Positions 16,419 through 26,325 are shown, counted from the stretch's first letter. The stretch is 64,000 nucleotides of DNA from Xanthomarina sp. F2636L (GCF_026410195.1 NZ_JAPMLM010000072.1:170544-234543), one strand, 5' to 3'. The notes: generated by a model from the sequence alone, not told the origin. Numbers and translations: made by a program.

Positions 16419-18389
16419 ATGAAAAATTTATATTTATTTTTATTATCCATTTCGTGTTTTCTTGGCTATTCTCAAGATTACATTCTCAATGAAAACTTTA
16501 AAGAAGCTAGAGATATAAAGTTTAGATTAGCATTTGAACCCGATTGGAATCGTGATTTCTTTATTGAAACTAACGTTAGGCCTACAATTACAAAAACACC
16601 AAATAAAGAGCTAGCACAATTATTATTTGGCTTTGATGAGGATTCAGATAGTTATTATGGCTTAGCAATTCAATATTCTTCTAATCTAAATATATATGCA
16701 GATTATTATGCGGTAAGTAGTATTAACAATTCCACATTTATTGAAAATAATAATGAATGGCAACCGACTTCTATAGTAAATCATTCTGCATATAATAGAC
16801 TACAAATTTATAAAATTGATGATGAACTATATTTTTCTATAAACGATCAGGTTGTAGCTCATATTTCCGAAATCAAAGCAAAAGGAAAGGAACTGCGCTT
16901 AAGGACTGGAGAATCAGGAATTTCTTGTGAGTATATCCATGCCTACTATTTAAATGATATAAATAAACAGGATTTTAAAAGTAAACTAACAACGCAGCTT
17001 GCGCAATACAAAACATCTAAAATCCATCATAAAATTGCAAACGATTACCCTAAGGTAGAAGCGTTAAAGCCACCTGCAAAACTCCCTAAATCATCGGATG
17101 AAATTAGCACCTATCTTCCAGAATATGACGCCATTGTAGTTAGCAATCTTAATTATTACGACCTTAAAACATTTAATTTACTCTCTAATGAAGATTTACA
17201 ACTGCGTCTTAAAAAAACTGTGATTAGAAATAATCTTAGTAGAAATGCTGAAATTTTAATGCCCAATAAACCAATGCAAATACTAGAAGGTTATAAATAT
17301 ATAGATTGGCTTAACGATAAAGAGATTTTGGTTTGCAATAATAAAAATTATCGTGTTTATACGTATAATTTAGACACAAAAACCTATAAAAAACTTTTTA
17401 AAGGTACTTATGGGCAAAAAAATTTCCTTTCAAACAATAAACGTTATTTATCCATGGGCTGGCATGTTTATGATATGTTAACAGGAAAGGAAATTAAATT
17501 TCCAAACAATTTCAATAGAAGAGGTAAAATACTAAGTTGTTTTGATGAGTATATTATTCTTCAAGAAGATCTATTTGCGACCTATAAAATTAATATAAAA
17601 ACAGGCAAAAAAGAGTTTTTAAGGGAGGAAGGAACTTACCAAGGCCAATATTTTATAGAGACTAATGGTCGTGAGCTAAATATTACAGACCTTATTACAG
17701 GTAAAAAGGTGGTTTCTAATCTTCAACTACTAACAGGAACAGGTAAGAGGTATACATTCACGTATTTTCCAGAACGGAATGAGGTATTTGTTAGTGGCTA
17801 TGTAGACATATCACCACAGTTTTATTTTTCATACAATGATGCGGTAAAAAACACTTCGGCTTATATTGTGAATACAAAAACGAATGAAATCACACCATTT
17901 TTACTTTATAAAACTTCTACAGAAATGAAGAAAAATGAAGAAGCTTTACAAGCAACGCGAGCCAAAGGAAAACAAGAGGTAAAGCAGTTTTTAAGTCAGT
18001 TTAAAACATTTGGGAATAGTTACACACTTAATTATAACAACTATGATTATGTCAATATTTCAAGCGACCCATTAATGAATAAAAACGGAATTGGTGGTAT
18101 TACACATGCCATTGGTAAATTTTGTACTTATGATGGTGGTGCTGTTTTAGCATTGGGCATTTCAAACAATCAATATACAGTAGAGTTAATTACAGTAACC
18201 TACAGTGTGCGTGGCGTTCATGTAAGGAGAAAAATATTAGGAACTACACAGGTTGTTAATGGTAATACAACACAAATAGCCCATGTATATATTAATAGAG
18301 ATAGTATGGATGACACCAAATACACACTTGTTGTTGATGATGGTAGAAGATCAGAAACAAAACTAATAAGCAACTGTAACTTATATTAA
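16419..18389 (+). CDS. Secreted protein, likely lectin-like and beta-propeller domains (CHAT operon gene 1)
   Basis: 656 residues with a signal peptide ending FLGYSQ. Residues about 20-175 look like a concanavalin/LamG-type beta sandwich (alternating beta segments, FEPDWNRDFFIETNV). Residues about 225-470 alternate short beta segments with the pattern xxVYxxxTGKE, as in a WD/quinoprotein-type propeller. Cysteines are scattered and there is no T9SS tail. No family was recognised with certainty. It is the first gene of a co-directional trio with a MORN-type protein and a CHAT peptidase (spacers 46 and 33 bp) and may bind the ligand or substrate for that peptidase, which is inference. Confidence 0.75.
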   Translation: MKNLYLFLLSISCFLGYSQDYILNENFKEARDIKFRLAFEPDWNRDFFIETNVRPTITKTPNKELAQLLFGFDEDSDSYYGLAIQYSSNLNIYADYYAVSSINNSTFIENNNEWQPTSIVNHSAYNRLQIYKIDDELYFSINDQVVAHISEIKAKGKELRLRTGESGISCEYIHAYYLNDINKQDFKSKLTTQLAQYKTSKIHHKIANDYPKVEALKPPAKLPKSSDEISTYLPEYDAIVVSNLNYYDLKTFNLLSNEDLQLRLKKTVIRNNLSRNAEILMPNKPMQILEGYKYIDWLNDKEILVCNNKNYRVYTYNLDTKTYKKLFKGTYGQKNFLSNNKRYLSMGWHVYDMLTGKEIKFPNNFNRRGKILSCFDEYIILQEDLFATYKINIKTGKKEFLREEGTYQGQYFIETNGRELNITDLITGKKVVSNLQLLTGTGKRYTFTYFPERNEVFVSGYVDISPQFYFSYNDAVKNTSAYIVNTKTNEITPFLLYKTSTEMKKNEEALQATRAKGKQEVKQFLSQFKTFGNSYTLNYNNYDYVNISSDPLMNKNGIGGITHAIGKFCTYDGGAVLALGISNNQYTVELITVTYSVRGVHVRRKILGTTQVVNGNTTQIAHVYINRDSMDDTKYTLVVDDGRRSETKLISNCNLY

Positions 18390-18435
18390 GATTAATCTTA
18401 TCAAACAAAAATATAAACTATAAAATATAATAATT

Positions 18436-19179
18436 ATGAAAAACGTATTAAAATTAGTCATGCTATTATTTTGCGGCTCTGTAGTCGCACAAATAAGTTA
18501 TGCCAATCAAATAGGTAAAAAAGAAGTAAAAAAAGAGTTAGTTTCTTTTCATGAAAACACGGACGCTAATGGAAATGTAACTTATGGATTTTTAATGGAT
18601 GGCTTGGCTGTTGGTGGGCAAATGTTAGTTACAACCGATGGCAAAAGTATCTATCAAACTTTTAATAAGAATCATGAATTAGATGGCACAAAAATAATTA
18701 TGGACCGAAACTCAGGTAGTATTGAATTATATACCTACCGAAAAAACGAGAAAAATGGTCCTGCATTTAAAATTGCGGGAGGAGAAATTGCATGGGAAAA
18801 GCAATTTAAAAATGATAAAGCTACTGGAAAAGATTATAAAGTAAATCATAGTTTTGATTACTATGCTGATAAAAACTCTGAAAGTTTTGACGGTTTTACA
18901 ATTGAAAAATACAACGGTTCTTACGCCTTAGGCTATTTTGCTTACGGCAGAAGAGCATATCCAATTATTCATATTTGGGATGAAGGTAGTTCATTTTATG
19001 GTCAGTGCATACAAGGTTTGCGCAAAGAATTTGGTGTGTATTTTTATGATGATGGTAGCAAGTATATTGGTGCTTGGCATAATAATTATAAAGAAGGTTT
19101 AGGGTTTATGATGGATAAAGATGGAAAAGTGACCGAAAAAGGATATTATAAAAAAGGCAGTTTAGACATCGCAATATAA
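18436..19179 (+). CDS. Secreted MORN-repeat-like protein (CHAT operon gene 2)
   Basis: 247 residues with a signal peptide (about 1-20). The body has several MORN-like hairpins; the clearest are about 200-245, with FYDDGSKYIGAWHNNYKEGLG and KVTEKGYYKKG. MORN repeats are short beta hairpins that bind lipids or act as scaffolds. The gene lies between the propeller protein and the CHAT peptidase in the same operon. The precise role is unknown. Confidence 0.75.
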   Translation: MKNVLKLVMLLFCGSVVAQISYANQIGKKEVKKELVSFHENTDANGNVTYGFLMDGLAVGGQMLVTTDGKSIYQTFNKNHELDGTKIIMDRNSGSIELYTYRKNEKNGPAFKIAGGEIAWEKQFKNDKATGKDYKVNHSFDYYADKNSESFDGFTIEKYNGSYALGYFAYGRRAYPIIHIWDEGSSFYGQCIQGLRKEFGVYFYDDGSKYIGAWHNNYKEGLGFMMDKDGKVTEKGYYKKGSLDIAI

Positions 19180-19212
19180 AACCTGTTCAAAAAAAATCAA
19201 ATAAGTAAAATA

Positions 19213-22071
19213 TTGATTATGAAAAATAAAATCTTAACGCTCTTATGTTTGGTATTTGCTGCAACAAACGTAGCGATTGCTCAAAATACATTTAATGATT
19301 ATTATAATCATTATATAGAAGGTTATGACACTAAAGATCTAGCAAAGATGAAAAAAGGAAGTGAAGATTTAATGACACACTTCTCAGATGAGTTTGCAGG
19401 CTTTTATTTACATGCTTACTATCAAATTTTAAACAATGATTTAAATGCTGCCCAATCTGCTAACCAACAAGCTATCAATATTCAGCCTTTGTTAGAGTAT
19501 GCTTATTATACTCAAGCATATATAGACTTTTTAAAGGGGAATACCGATTCGGCCTTTCAGAACTTAGAGTGGGCAGCACAGTTGAGCACTTTTCCAACTT
19601 CAGATGATATTGTAAATGACATGAGTTTGATAGAACAAATTAGTGGAAAAGATTTAACAACATTAAAAACTAAATGGACCAGCTTTTATGAAAACAAAAA
19701 AATTGATAATCAAAAAGCATTAGCATTAGGACAATGTGTTAATGGAGTTTTTACTCAAGGCAAAACCTGCGATAACCTAGACCAACTTTTTGCACACTAT
19801 ATAAATTTACCTAATTCCAATCCAGTTTTTCAAACTATACTACCAAGTTTAAAAGCGGTTAGTTTATATTATAAAGGTAATTCTAAGGCGAGTGTAGAGC
19901 AGTTTGAAAAATTTAAGAAGTTGAGTGAAAACAATACTAAATTATATTGGCGAAGAAGCCACGCACTTCATTTTTTATCTGTTATAAAAAATAATTCCTT
20001 TAATAGTCGTGGTGCACTTTTAGATATCAACGAAGCTTTAAACGCATACAAAAACCTAGATTATCCTTCTATTCATCAAGCCTCTATGACCTTTCATAAA
20101 ATTAATGTACTCAATGCCTTAGAGGCACAAGATGAAGAAATAATTCAAACAGCCTATCAACTTGAAGGTATTGCAAATCAAATTAACAACGATTATTTTA
20201 AAGCAAAAGCATACGGAACTATTGGGACTCGCAATTTTTTTAGTTTAGACCCTGAAGAAAAAGCCAAAGCACATAGTTATGTTATGAAAGCTTATACTAT
20301 TGCAAATCAATTAAACGATCAAGCACTCATCCAATCTACCAAAAACAACTATGCAATTATTAAAGCCGAACAAGGCTTTTATACGGAAGCTAGTGAACTT
20401 ATAGAAGAAGTAGCACAAGATTATTTATCTAAGAAAGAATATCAAAAAGCACAACATGCCTATAATAATTTGGGTGCAATTTTTTATAAGAAAGAAGATT
20501 ATATTAATAGCAATAAACAATTCGAAAAAAGCATTGCTCTAATTGAAAACGTTAAAGAGTCATTAAATGCTAAACAGAAACTAGAATATATGAACCGTGT
20601 TTCTGATACTTATGAATTTCTAATTATGGGACTTAAACAAACCAATGAAATTGGAAAGCTATTTAAAATTCAAGAAGAGAACAGAGGTAATTACTTACGA
20701 GACTTATTAGATAAAAGCATTCCAACTGCAAGCCTTAATGATGCTCAAAACATGTTGAAAGACGATGAGCTTTTATTAACCTATTCCATTGGTAAACCAG
20801 GCGAAATAATCATTTCTGCAATTACTAAAAACAATGCAGAAATACGCTATAATTATCCGTTAGACGATTTAATTAAACTAAAAAAGACCTATACAGATCG
20901 TATAAAAAAAGTACCACCTTCTCTTAACAAATACATGCAAGACTACAATGTAGACTATGTTAATGGTAAGTTGGTACGTCTTGGTAATAAAGAAAAGAAT
21001 TTTAGCAAGGACGATTTTATAACTTTGGTAGAGTGGTCTAGAGATGTGTTAGACAATTCAGACAAACCAGATTATCAAAACGTTTTAAACGATTTTATGC
21101 ATTTTTGGTACAACCTAACATTGCTACCAGTTCAAGACCTTACTAGTCAATACAAAAATGTGATAATAAGCGCTGCCTCAGAACTCAACTATTTACCTTT
21201 TGAAGCGTTTATTAATCCGAAAAACAACTATTTTATAACCACAAATAATGTGCGTTATATACCAAATGTAAGTGTATGGAAATATATTTCTAATCGAAAT
21301 TACGCGGCAGACCGAAAATCGGTAATTGCTTTTGGTGGTGCCCAATACCAACCTTCTGGTAATGTAACGGCAACCGTAAGAAATATGGAAGATTTTTACA
21401 AAATATCTGATGCGGTATCTAAAAAAATAGATCAAGGTATTTATAACTTTAAACCAGAATTAGAAGCCATTGGCTTTGGTGGTGCTAATTATTTAGGCGG
21501 AACACTAGAAGAGGTACAATATATTGGGACACTGGCTAATGATGCAAAAATAGTTACTGGAATGGATATGACAGAAAGTGATTTTAAAAACCGGAATTCA
21601 AGTGGCGAATTAGCAGAATACAAAAATCTAATTATTTCTACACACGGATTTACTGGTGATGTTATTCCTGAATTTAGTGGATTAATGTTTTCTCAACCAG
21701 ACAATGGAGATGGCAATGAAGATACTTTTTTATTAGCGCCAGAAATTGCTAAGCTTAACTTAAATGCAGATTTAGTTATTATGAGTGCTTGCGACACGGG
21801 AGTTGGAAAACTCTATGAAGGTGAAGGTATAAATGGGTTAAACACCTCATTTTTAGTAGCTGGATCTAACAGCACTCTTCTTTCACTTTGGCCTGTAGAC
21901 GATTCTGGAACAGCTTTAACTATGCAGTTGCTGTTTACAAACATCATCCAAAATAATTTGGAAGCAAATATGGTTTTAAATGAAATTAAAAGAGCCTTTA
22001 TTAAAGGGGAATTTGGCGAACGTGGAAAGTCACCTAAATTGTGGGCTCCATTTATTTATAATGGTAGATAA
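19213..22071 (+). CDS. Secreted TPR-CHAT peptidase (CHAT operon gene 3)
   Basis: 952 residues; the true start may be the third codon (MKNKILTLLC). A signal peptide ends AIAQ. About 12 TPR-like helices follow (about 40-480), then a C-terminal CHAT domain. The caspase-like dyad is visible: His near 812 in IISTHGF and Cys near 860 in IMSACDTGVGKLYEGEG, followed by LSLWPVDDSGTALTMQLLFTN. CHAT proteins are caspase-related proteases; cytosolic TPR-CHAT proteins act in Craspase and death-like systems. A signal peptide places this one in the envelope, which is unusual. The neighbouring genes are probable partners. Confidence 0.9.
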   Translation: MIMKNKILTLLCLVFAATNVAIAQNTFNDYYNHYIEGYDTKDLAKMKKGSEDLMTHFSDEFAGFYLHAYYQILNNDLNAAQSANQQAINIQPLLEYAYYTQAYIDFLKGNTDSAFQNLEWAAQLSTFPTSDDIVNDMSLIEQISGKDLTTLKTKWTSFYENKKIDNQKALALGQCVNGVFTQGKTCDNLDQLFAHYINLPNSNPVFQTILPSLKAVSLYYKGNSKASVEQFEKFKKLSENNTKLYWRRSHALHFLSVIKNNSFNSRGALLDINEALNAYKNLDYPSIHQASMTFHKINVLNALEAQDEEIIQTAYQLEGIANQINNDYFKAKAYGTIGTRNFFSLDPEEKAKAHSYVMKAYTIANQLNDQALIQSTKNNYAIIKAEQGFYTEASELIEEVAQDYLSKKEYQKAQHAYNNLGAIFYKKEDYINSNKQFEKSIALIENVKESLNAKQKLEYMNRVSDTYEFLIMGLKQTNEIGKLFKIQEENRGNYLRDLLDKSIPTASLNDAQNMLKDDELLLTYSIGKPGEIIISAITKNNAEIRYNYPLDDLIKLKKTYTDRIKKVPPSLNKYMQDYNVDYVNGKLVRLGNKEKNFSKDDFITLVEWSRDVLDNSDKPDYQNVLNDFMHFWYNLTLLPVQDLTSQYKNVIISAASELNYLPFEAFINPKNNYFITTNNVRYIPNVSVWKYISNRNYAADRKSVIAFGGAQYQPSGNVTATVRNMEDFYKISDAVSKKIDQGIYNFKPELEAIGFGGANYLGGTLEEVQYIGTLANDAKIVTGMDMTESDFKNRNSSGELAEYKNLIISTHGFTGDVIPEFSGLMFSQPDNGDGNEDTFLLAPEIAKLNLNADLVIMSACDTGVGKLYEGEGINGLNTSFLVAGSNSTLLSLWPVDDSGTALTMQLLFTNIIQNNLEANMVLNEIKRAFIKGEFGERGKSPKLWAPFIYNGR

Positions 22072-22129
22072 ATAATACACAGAATCCAGGTCTATTCAAC
22101 CTGTTATTTTTGATAACTTTATGAAACAA

Positions 22130-22168
22130 AACAGCTTATTGAAATAAGATTCAATAAGCTGTTCTTTT
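22130..22168 (+). terminator. Terminator of the CHAT operon
   Basis: AACAGCTTATTGA pairs perfectly with TCAATAAGCTGTT and is followed by CTTTTA. A weaker CGGC-GCCG hairpin with five T follows at 22187-22207. Confidence 0.8.
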
Positions 22169-22225
22169 ATTTAAAATAAACCTCTACGGCTTTTTATTGC
22201 CGTTTTTACCAGTAAACTCTATTAA

Positions 22226-24766
22226 TTATATAAGTTCAAATTGTTCAAAATGATGATTCAAATGCTTTCTTTCTAATAAATACGATTCATATTTATTTAA
22301 TTCACCAAAAACTAAGTTTTTCAATTTTGCTTCTGGATGTTCTTTAAAATACTCAATATATTTTTTACGTTGTGCTTTAAATTTCTCAATTGCAGTTTCT
22401 AAATCTGGATGTTCTAAATCGTCTAAGGTATCTTTTTCTAACTGAGGAAACTGAGAGTTTTTTGGGAACTTCTCATAGTTGTATAAGCTTGCATGCACTT
22501 TCTCTAAATATTTTTCTGGTGTAGCAATTTCAAAATCCTGAATCTCACCTGAAGCAATTTTATAAGTATATTCCAAATGCTCAATCATGTGTTGCGGCGT
22601 CATAATTCCCCATTTTGGCTTCATGTTTTCTTTTAATTTTGAAAGACATTCAGATATTTTTTCTTCTGTCATTTCAACAAAAACCTCTTGTTTTTTTTGA
22701 ACCATCGTCAGAATAGTTGCTACTGCTACTAACGGATTATCTTTATCCGTCTTATCTTTTTCTGGCCTGTTTTCAAAATTAGCATCAAACACCTCTACAT
22801 GCCATTTTACAATACCACTAGGATGTTCTGCCGAAGCCACATCTCTATCTACTTTTTCTTTACAGGTTAAACGCACATAAATGGTATCGTTATGATATAA
22901 TGGTCGTAAAAAACGAATACTATCTAAACCATAATTTGCTGCAACTGGTCCTTTATTTGGATACACAAATAATCCTGCTGCTGCCGAAATTATAAAATAG
23001 CCATGCGCTGTTCTTTTCTCAAAAATACTGCCATCCAAGGATGTAATATCTGTATGTGCATAGAAATGATCCCAAGTCAGGTTTGCAAAATTAATAATAT
23101 CGGTATCTGTAAATGTTCGCTTATGTGTTTTTAGCGACATGCCTGGTTGAATGTCTTCCCAATGGTATTTAAATGGATGATTTTCTGCCTCTTTATACTT
23201 TGCGTTTTGCTGATAAATTCCTGTGATTTCTGTCAAAGTTGTTGGCGAACCTTGTATGGCTGTACGTTGTAAATAATGTTTAATACCTCGCATACCTCCC
23301 ATTTCTTCGCCTCCACCAGCACGTCCTGGACCACCGTGAACTAAATATGGTAATGGCGAACCATGACCTGTACTTTCTTTTGCCATATCGCGATTAATGA
23401 CTAAAATACGTCCATGATGAGAGGCTGCATTTACAACATAATCTGTTGCTAGCTTGTCGTTGTAAGTTGCAATAGACGATACTAAAGAGCCTTTACCCAT
23501 TTGAGCCAATGTAACAGCTTCATCTAAGTTTTTGTAAGGCATAATGGTACTTACCGGACCAAAGGCTTCTGTTTCATGAACAGCTAAATTGGTAAATGGG
23601 TTGTCTTCACGAAGTAAAATCGGACTTAAAAAAGCTCCTTTTTCCGCATCTGCTCCAATGGTTTCAATTTTATCTAAATCGCCATATACAATACGAGCTG
23701 TTTTGGCCAATTCTTGTACACGATCTCGAACTTCAGTAACTTGATCTTTACTTACTAAAGCACCCATTCTAACTTCTTTTAGTCGTGGATCTCCAATAGT
23801 TATTTTCCCTAAAGCTTTTCCTAAGGCAATCTGAACATCTTCAACCAGATTCTGTGGCACAATAATTCTGCGAATTGCGGTACACTTCTGACCGCATTTT
23901 ACAGTCATTTCATTTCTTACCTCTTTAATAAAAAGATCAAATTCTGGTGTTCCCGGTACGGCATCTTCACCCAAAACGGAAGCGTTTAAAGAGTCTGCTT
24001 CCATATTAAATGGTACAGATTCTTGAATGATGCGTTTATGTGATTTTAACAATCTACCGGTTGTTGCAGAACCTGTAAAGGTTACGACATCTTGAGACTC
24101 TACGGTATCTAGAATGGTTCTTGCAGAACCAGTAATTAATTGCAATGCTCCTTCTGGCAAAATACCGGAAGCAATTATTTCACGTACAACCGCTTCAGTT
24201 AAGAAAGAGGTGTTAGTTGCCGGTTTTACCACAGCAGGAACGCCTGCCATCCAGTTACTTGCACATTTTTCTAACATGCCCCAAACTGGGAAGTTAAAGG
24301 CATTAATATGAACGGCAACTCCACGTTTTGGAACCATAATATGATGTGCCATAAAACGGCCACCACGAGATAAATCGATTGGATCGCCTTCTACGTGATA
24401 AGACTGATTTGGAAAAAGTTTACGCAAAGACGCATTAGCGAATAAGTTTCCAAAACCTCCTTCAATATCTATCCAGCTATCAACTTTTGTAGCTCCAGTT
24501 CTATAGCTTATTTCGTAAAAAGTAGCTTTCTTTTTCATTAGATAAAGCGCTAAACTTTTCAACATGTTGCCGCGTTCTTGAAAGGTCATTTTCCTTAGTT
24601 TCTCGCCACCTTTTGTTCTTCCGTATTGAAGAATTTCACCAAAGTCTAAACCTTCTGTATCTGAAAGTGCTACAATCTCTCCGGTTATGGCATCAAACAT
24701 TGGAACTCCCTCGCCTTTACCTTCTCTCCATTGTCCTGTAACGTAATTTTGTATTTTTTTCATCAA
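22226..24766 (-). CDS. paaZ: PaaZ, oxepin-CoA hydrolase/aldehyde dehydrogenase with C-terminal DUF1569 domain
   Basis: Opens the oxepin-CoA ring and oxidises the semialdehyde in phenylacetate breakdown. Aldehyde dehydrogenase domain about 1-520 with the catalytic cysteine in TVKCGQKCTAIRR and glutamate in FNMEADSLN. MaoC-type hydratase about 535-680 with DHFYAHTD and RTAHGYF. At 846 residues it is about 165 longer than the usual ~681. The extra C-terminus (about 690-846) has the DUF1569/DinB-like pattern QHMIEHLEYTY and HHFEQFE. Last gene of the long paa operon. The role of the added domain is unknown. Confidence 0.9.
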   Translation of the reverse strand: MMKKIQNYVTGQWREGKGEGVPMFDAITGEIVALSDTEGLDFGEILQYGRTKGGEKLRKMTFQERGNMLKSLALYLMKKKATFYEISYRTGATKVDSWIDIEGGFGNLFANASLRKLFPNQSYHVEGDPIDLSRGGRFMAHHIMVPKRGVAVHINAFNFPVWGMLEKCASNWMAGVPAVVKPATNTSFLTEAVVREIIASGILPEGALQLITGSARTILDTVESQDVVTFTGSATTGRLLKSHKRIIQESVPFNMEADSLNASVLGEDAVPGTPEFDLFIKEVRNEMTVKCGQKCTAIRRIIVPQNLVEDVQIALGKALGKITIGDPRLKEVRMGALVSKDQVTEVRDRVQELAKTARIVYGDLDKIETIGADAEKGAFLSPILLREDNPFTNLAVHETEAFGPVSTIMPYKNLDEAVTLAQMGKGSLVSSIATYNDKLATDYVVNAASHHGRILVINRDMAKESTGHGSPLPYLVHGGPGRAGGGEEMGGMRGIKHYLQRTAIQGSPTTLTEITGIYQQNAKYKEAENHPFKYHWEDIQPGMSLKTHKRTFTDTDIINFANLTWDHFYAHTDITSLDGSIFEKRTAHGYFIISAAAGLFVYPNKGPVAANYGLDSIRFLRPLYHNDTIYVRLTCKEKVDRDVASAEHPSGIVKWHVEVFDANFENRPEKDKTDKDNPLVAVATILTMVQKKQEVFVEMTEEKISECLSKLKENMKPKWGIMTPQHMIEHLEYTYKIASGEIQDFEIATPEKYLEKVHASLYNYEKFPKNSQFPQLEKDTLDDLEHPDLETAIEKFKAQRKKYIEYFKEHPEAKLKNLVFGELNKYESYLLERKHLNHHFEQFELI

Positions 24767-24780
24767 TAAATTTATTTATC

Positions 24781-24802
24781 GTTTCCGTGAAAACGGAAAT
24801 CT
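24781..24802. repeat. TTTCCGTGAAAACGGAAA palindrome
   Basis: A small hairpin repeat directly upstream of paaZ, degenerate relative of the CCCACGAAAGTGGG family. Confidence 0.6.
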
Positions 24803-24867
24803 ATTTATGTTCTTTCGATCTAATTCCAATAAAATAGAAATCTTTCGAAGTAACATTATTTTTATTT

Positions 24868-24988
24868 GGGCGTTACCTAAAGGTCGGGCTTTCCGTTATA
24901 TCTTTTTTATTTGTTCTCGATACAAAATTGCAAAAAAGCAATTTTACTCGAACTGACATAAAAAAGGATGCCACTTCAATCCCTAACG
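24868..24988. repeat. Composite element, inverted copy of 11091-11218
   Basis: GGGCGTTACC and GGTCGGGCTTTC at the left and TTCAATCCCTAACGC at the right match the 11-kb copy in reverse. The middle holds a different palindrome (24913-24957). Confidence 0.8.
24913..24957. repeat. 45-bp palindrome GTTCTCGA...CGAACTGAC
   Basis: AAAATTGC pairs with GCAATTTT around an A run, flanked by GTTCTCGA and CTCGAAC. A near-identical 45-bp copy is at 30711-30755. Confidence 0.85.
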
Positions 24989-25040
24989 CACTTACTTGCT
25001 ATGTTATTTACCTTTCTCAAAGTAGGAACCTATTTGCAAT

Positions 25041-25062
25041 GAGATTCCTGTCTGCGCAGGTA
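25041..25062. repeat. GATTCCTGTCTGCGCAGG palindrome
   Basis: Member of the PAQAGIS-type palindrome family, next to the stop of paaJ. Confidence 0.7.
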
Positions 25063-25063
25063 T

Positions 25064-26281
25064 TTAGACATTTTCAATTATCGCTGCATAACCTTGTCCA
25101 ACACCAATACACATGGTTACCAATGCGTACTTTTTACCAGTTTCCTTTAGCTCTAAAGCTGCAGAATACGTGGTTCTTGCTCCGGTAGCACCTAATGGAT
25201 GACCAATAGCAATGGCGCCTCCATTTGGATTTAATCTCGGATCATCGTCTTTTAATCCCCAAGCACGTGTACAAGCTAAGGCCTGAGCTGCAAAAGCTTC
25301 GTTGAGCTCGATTACGTCCATATCGTCCATAGTTAATCCTGCTTTTTTTAAGGCTTTATTAGAAGCTTCCACAGGACCTATTCCCATAATTCTAGGTTCT
25401 ACCCCAACTACTGCAGAACTTACAATTCTTGCTAAGGGTTTTAAATTGTATTTTTTTACAGCATCTTCTGAAGCGATGATTGTTGCTGCTGCACCATCAT
25501 TTAATCCTGATGAATTTCCTGCAGTTACGCTTCCGCCTTCTTTTTTAAAGGCCGCTCTTAATTTTCCTAAAACTTCTAAAGAGGTTGTTGGTTTTACAAA
25601 TTCGTCTTTTGAAAATAAGATTGGGGCTTTTTTACGTTGCGGAATTTCTACAGTTACAATTTCTTTTGCTAAGCGTCCATTTTCTTGTGCTTTGGCAGCT
25701 TTCATCTGACTCCAATAAGCAAATTTATCTTGGTCTTCACGAGAAATATTGTATTTCTCCACAAGATTTTCAGCTGTTTGCCCCATGCCATCGGTTCCGA
25801 ACATTTTTTCCATTTTCGGATTAATAAAACGCCATCCGAAACTAGAATCGTACATCTTGGCGTCTGTTCCAAAACCTTTAGAAGGCTTTGCTATTACGTA
25901 AGGTCCACGAGTCATATTTTCGACACCTCCAGAAATAAATAAATCGCCATCTCCAGCTTTAATCGCTCTGTTGGCATGAATGATAGCCGATAATCCAGAA
26001 CTACACAATCTATTAACCGTTTCTCCGGGAACTGTAAATGGCAATCCTGCTAAAAGTGACGCCATTCTAGCCACATTCCGATTGTCCTCTCCGGCCTGAT
26101 TGGCACAACCCATTATCACATCATCATAAGCATCGCTTGGAATGTTTGGGTTTCGTTTTACAATTTCTTTAATAACTAAAGCGCCTAAATCGTCCGTTCT
26201 AACAGCCGATAAAGTGCCTTGATAATTTCCTATTGGTGTTCTAATTCCGTCTATAATATATGCTTCCATAGTATTGCCCAC
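25064..26281 (-). CDS. paaJ: 3-oxoadipyl-CoA/acetyl-CoA thiolase
   Basis: Thiolytic cleavage of 3-oxoadipyl-CoA to succinyl-CoA and acetyl-CoA, the last step of the phenylacetate pathway. It has the nucleophile LCSSGLSAI (Cys near 93), the GHPLGATGAR histidine and the C-terminal CIGVGQG cysteine. At 405 residues it fits the PcaF/PaaJ group. The first methionine may be the fifth residue (MEAYIIDGIRTPIG). It lies between the zinc peptidase and paaZ on the same strand. PaaJ and a general thiolase cannot be fully told apart by eye. Confidence 0.9.
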   Translation of the reverse strand: MGNTMEAYIIDGIRTPIGNYQGTLSAVRTDDLGALVIKEIVKRNPNIPSDAYDDVIMGCANQAGEDNRNVARMASLLAGLPFTVPGETVNRLCSSGLSAIIHANRAIKAGDGDLFISGGVENMTRGPYVIAKPSKGFGTDAKMYDSSFGWRFINPKMEKMFGTDGMGQTAENLVEKYNISREDQDKFAYWSQMKAAKAQENGRLAKEIVTVEIPQRKKAPILFSKDEFVKPTTSLEVLGKLRAAFKKEGGSVTAGNSSGLNDGAAATIIASEDAVKKYNLKPLARIVSSAVVGVEPRIMGIGPVEASNKALKKAGLTMDDMDVIELNEAFAAQALACTRAWGLKDDDPRLNPNGGAIAIGHPLGATGARTTYSAALELKETGKKYALVTMCIGVGQGYAAIIENV

Positions 26282-26325
26282 GAAAGTGGGTATCTTTTTA
26301 ATTACATTCCCACGAAAATAGGAAT
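26277..26325. repeat. Two CCCACGAAA-type palindromes before paaJ
   Basis: CCCACGAAAGTGGG (26278-26290) and TTCCCACGAAAATAGGAA (about 26306-26323), in the leader of paaJ. Confidence 0.6.
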
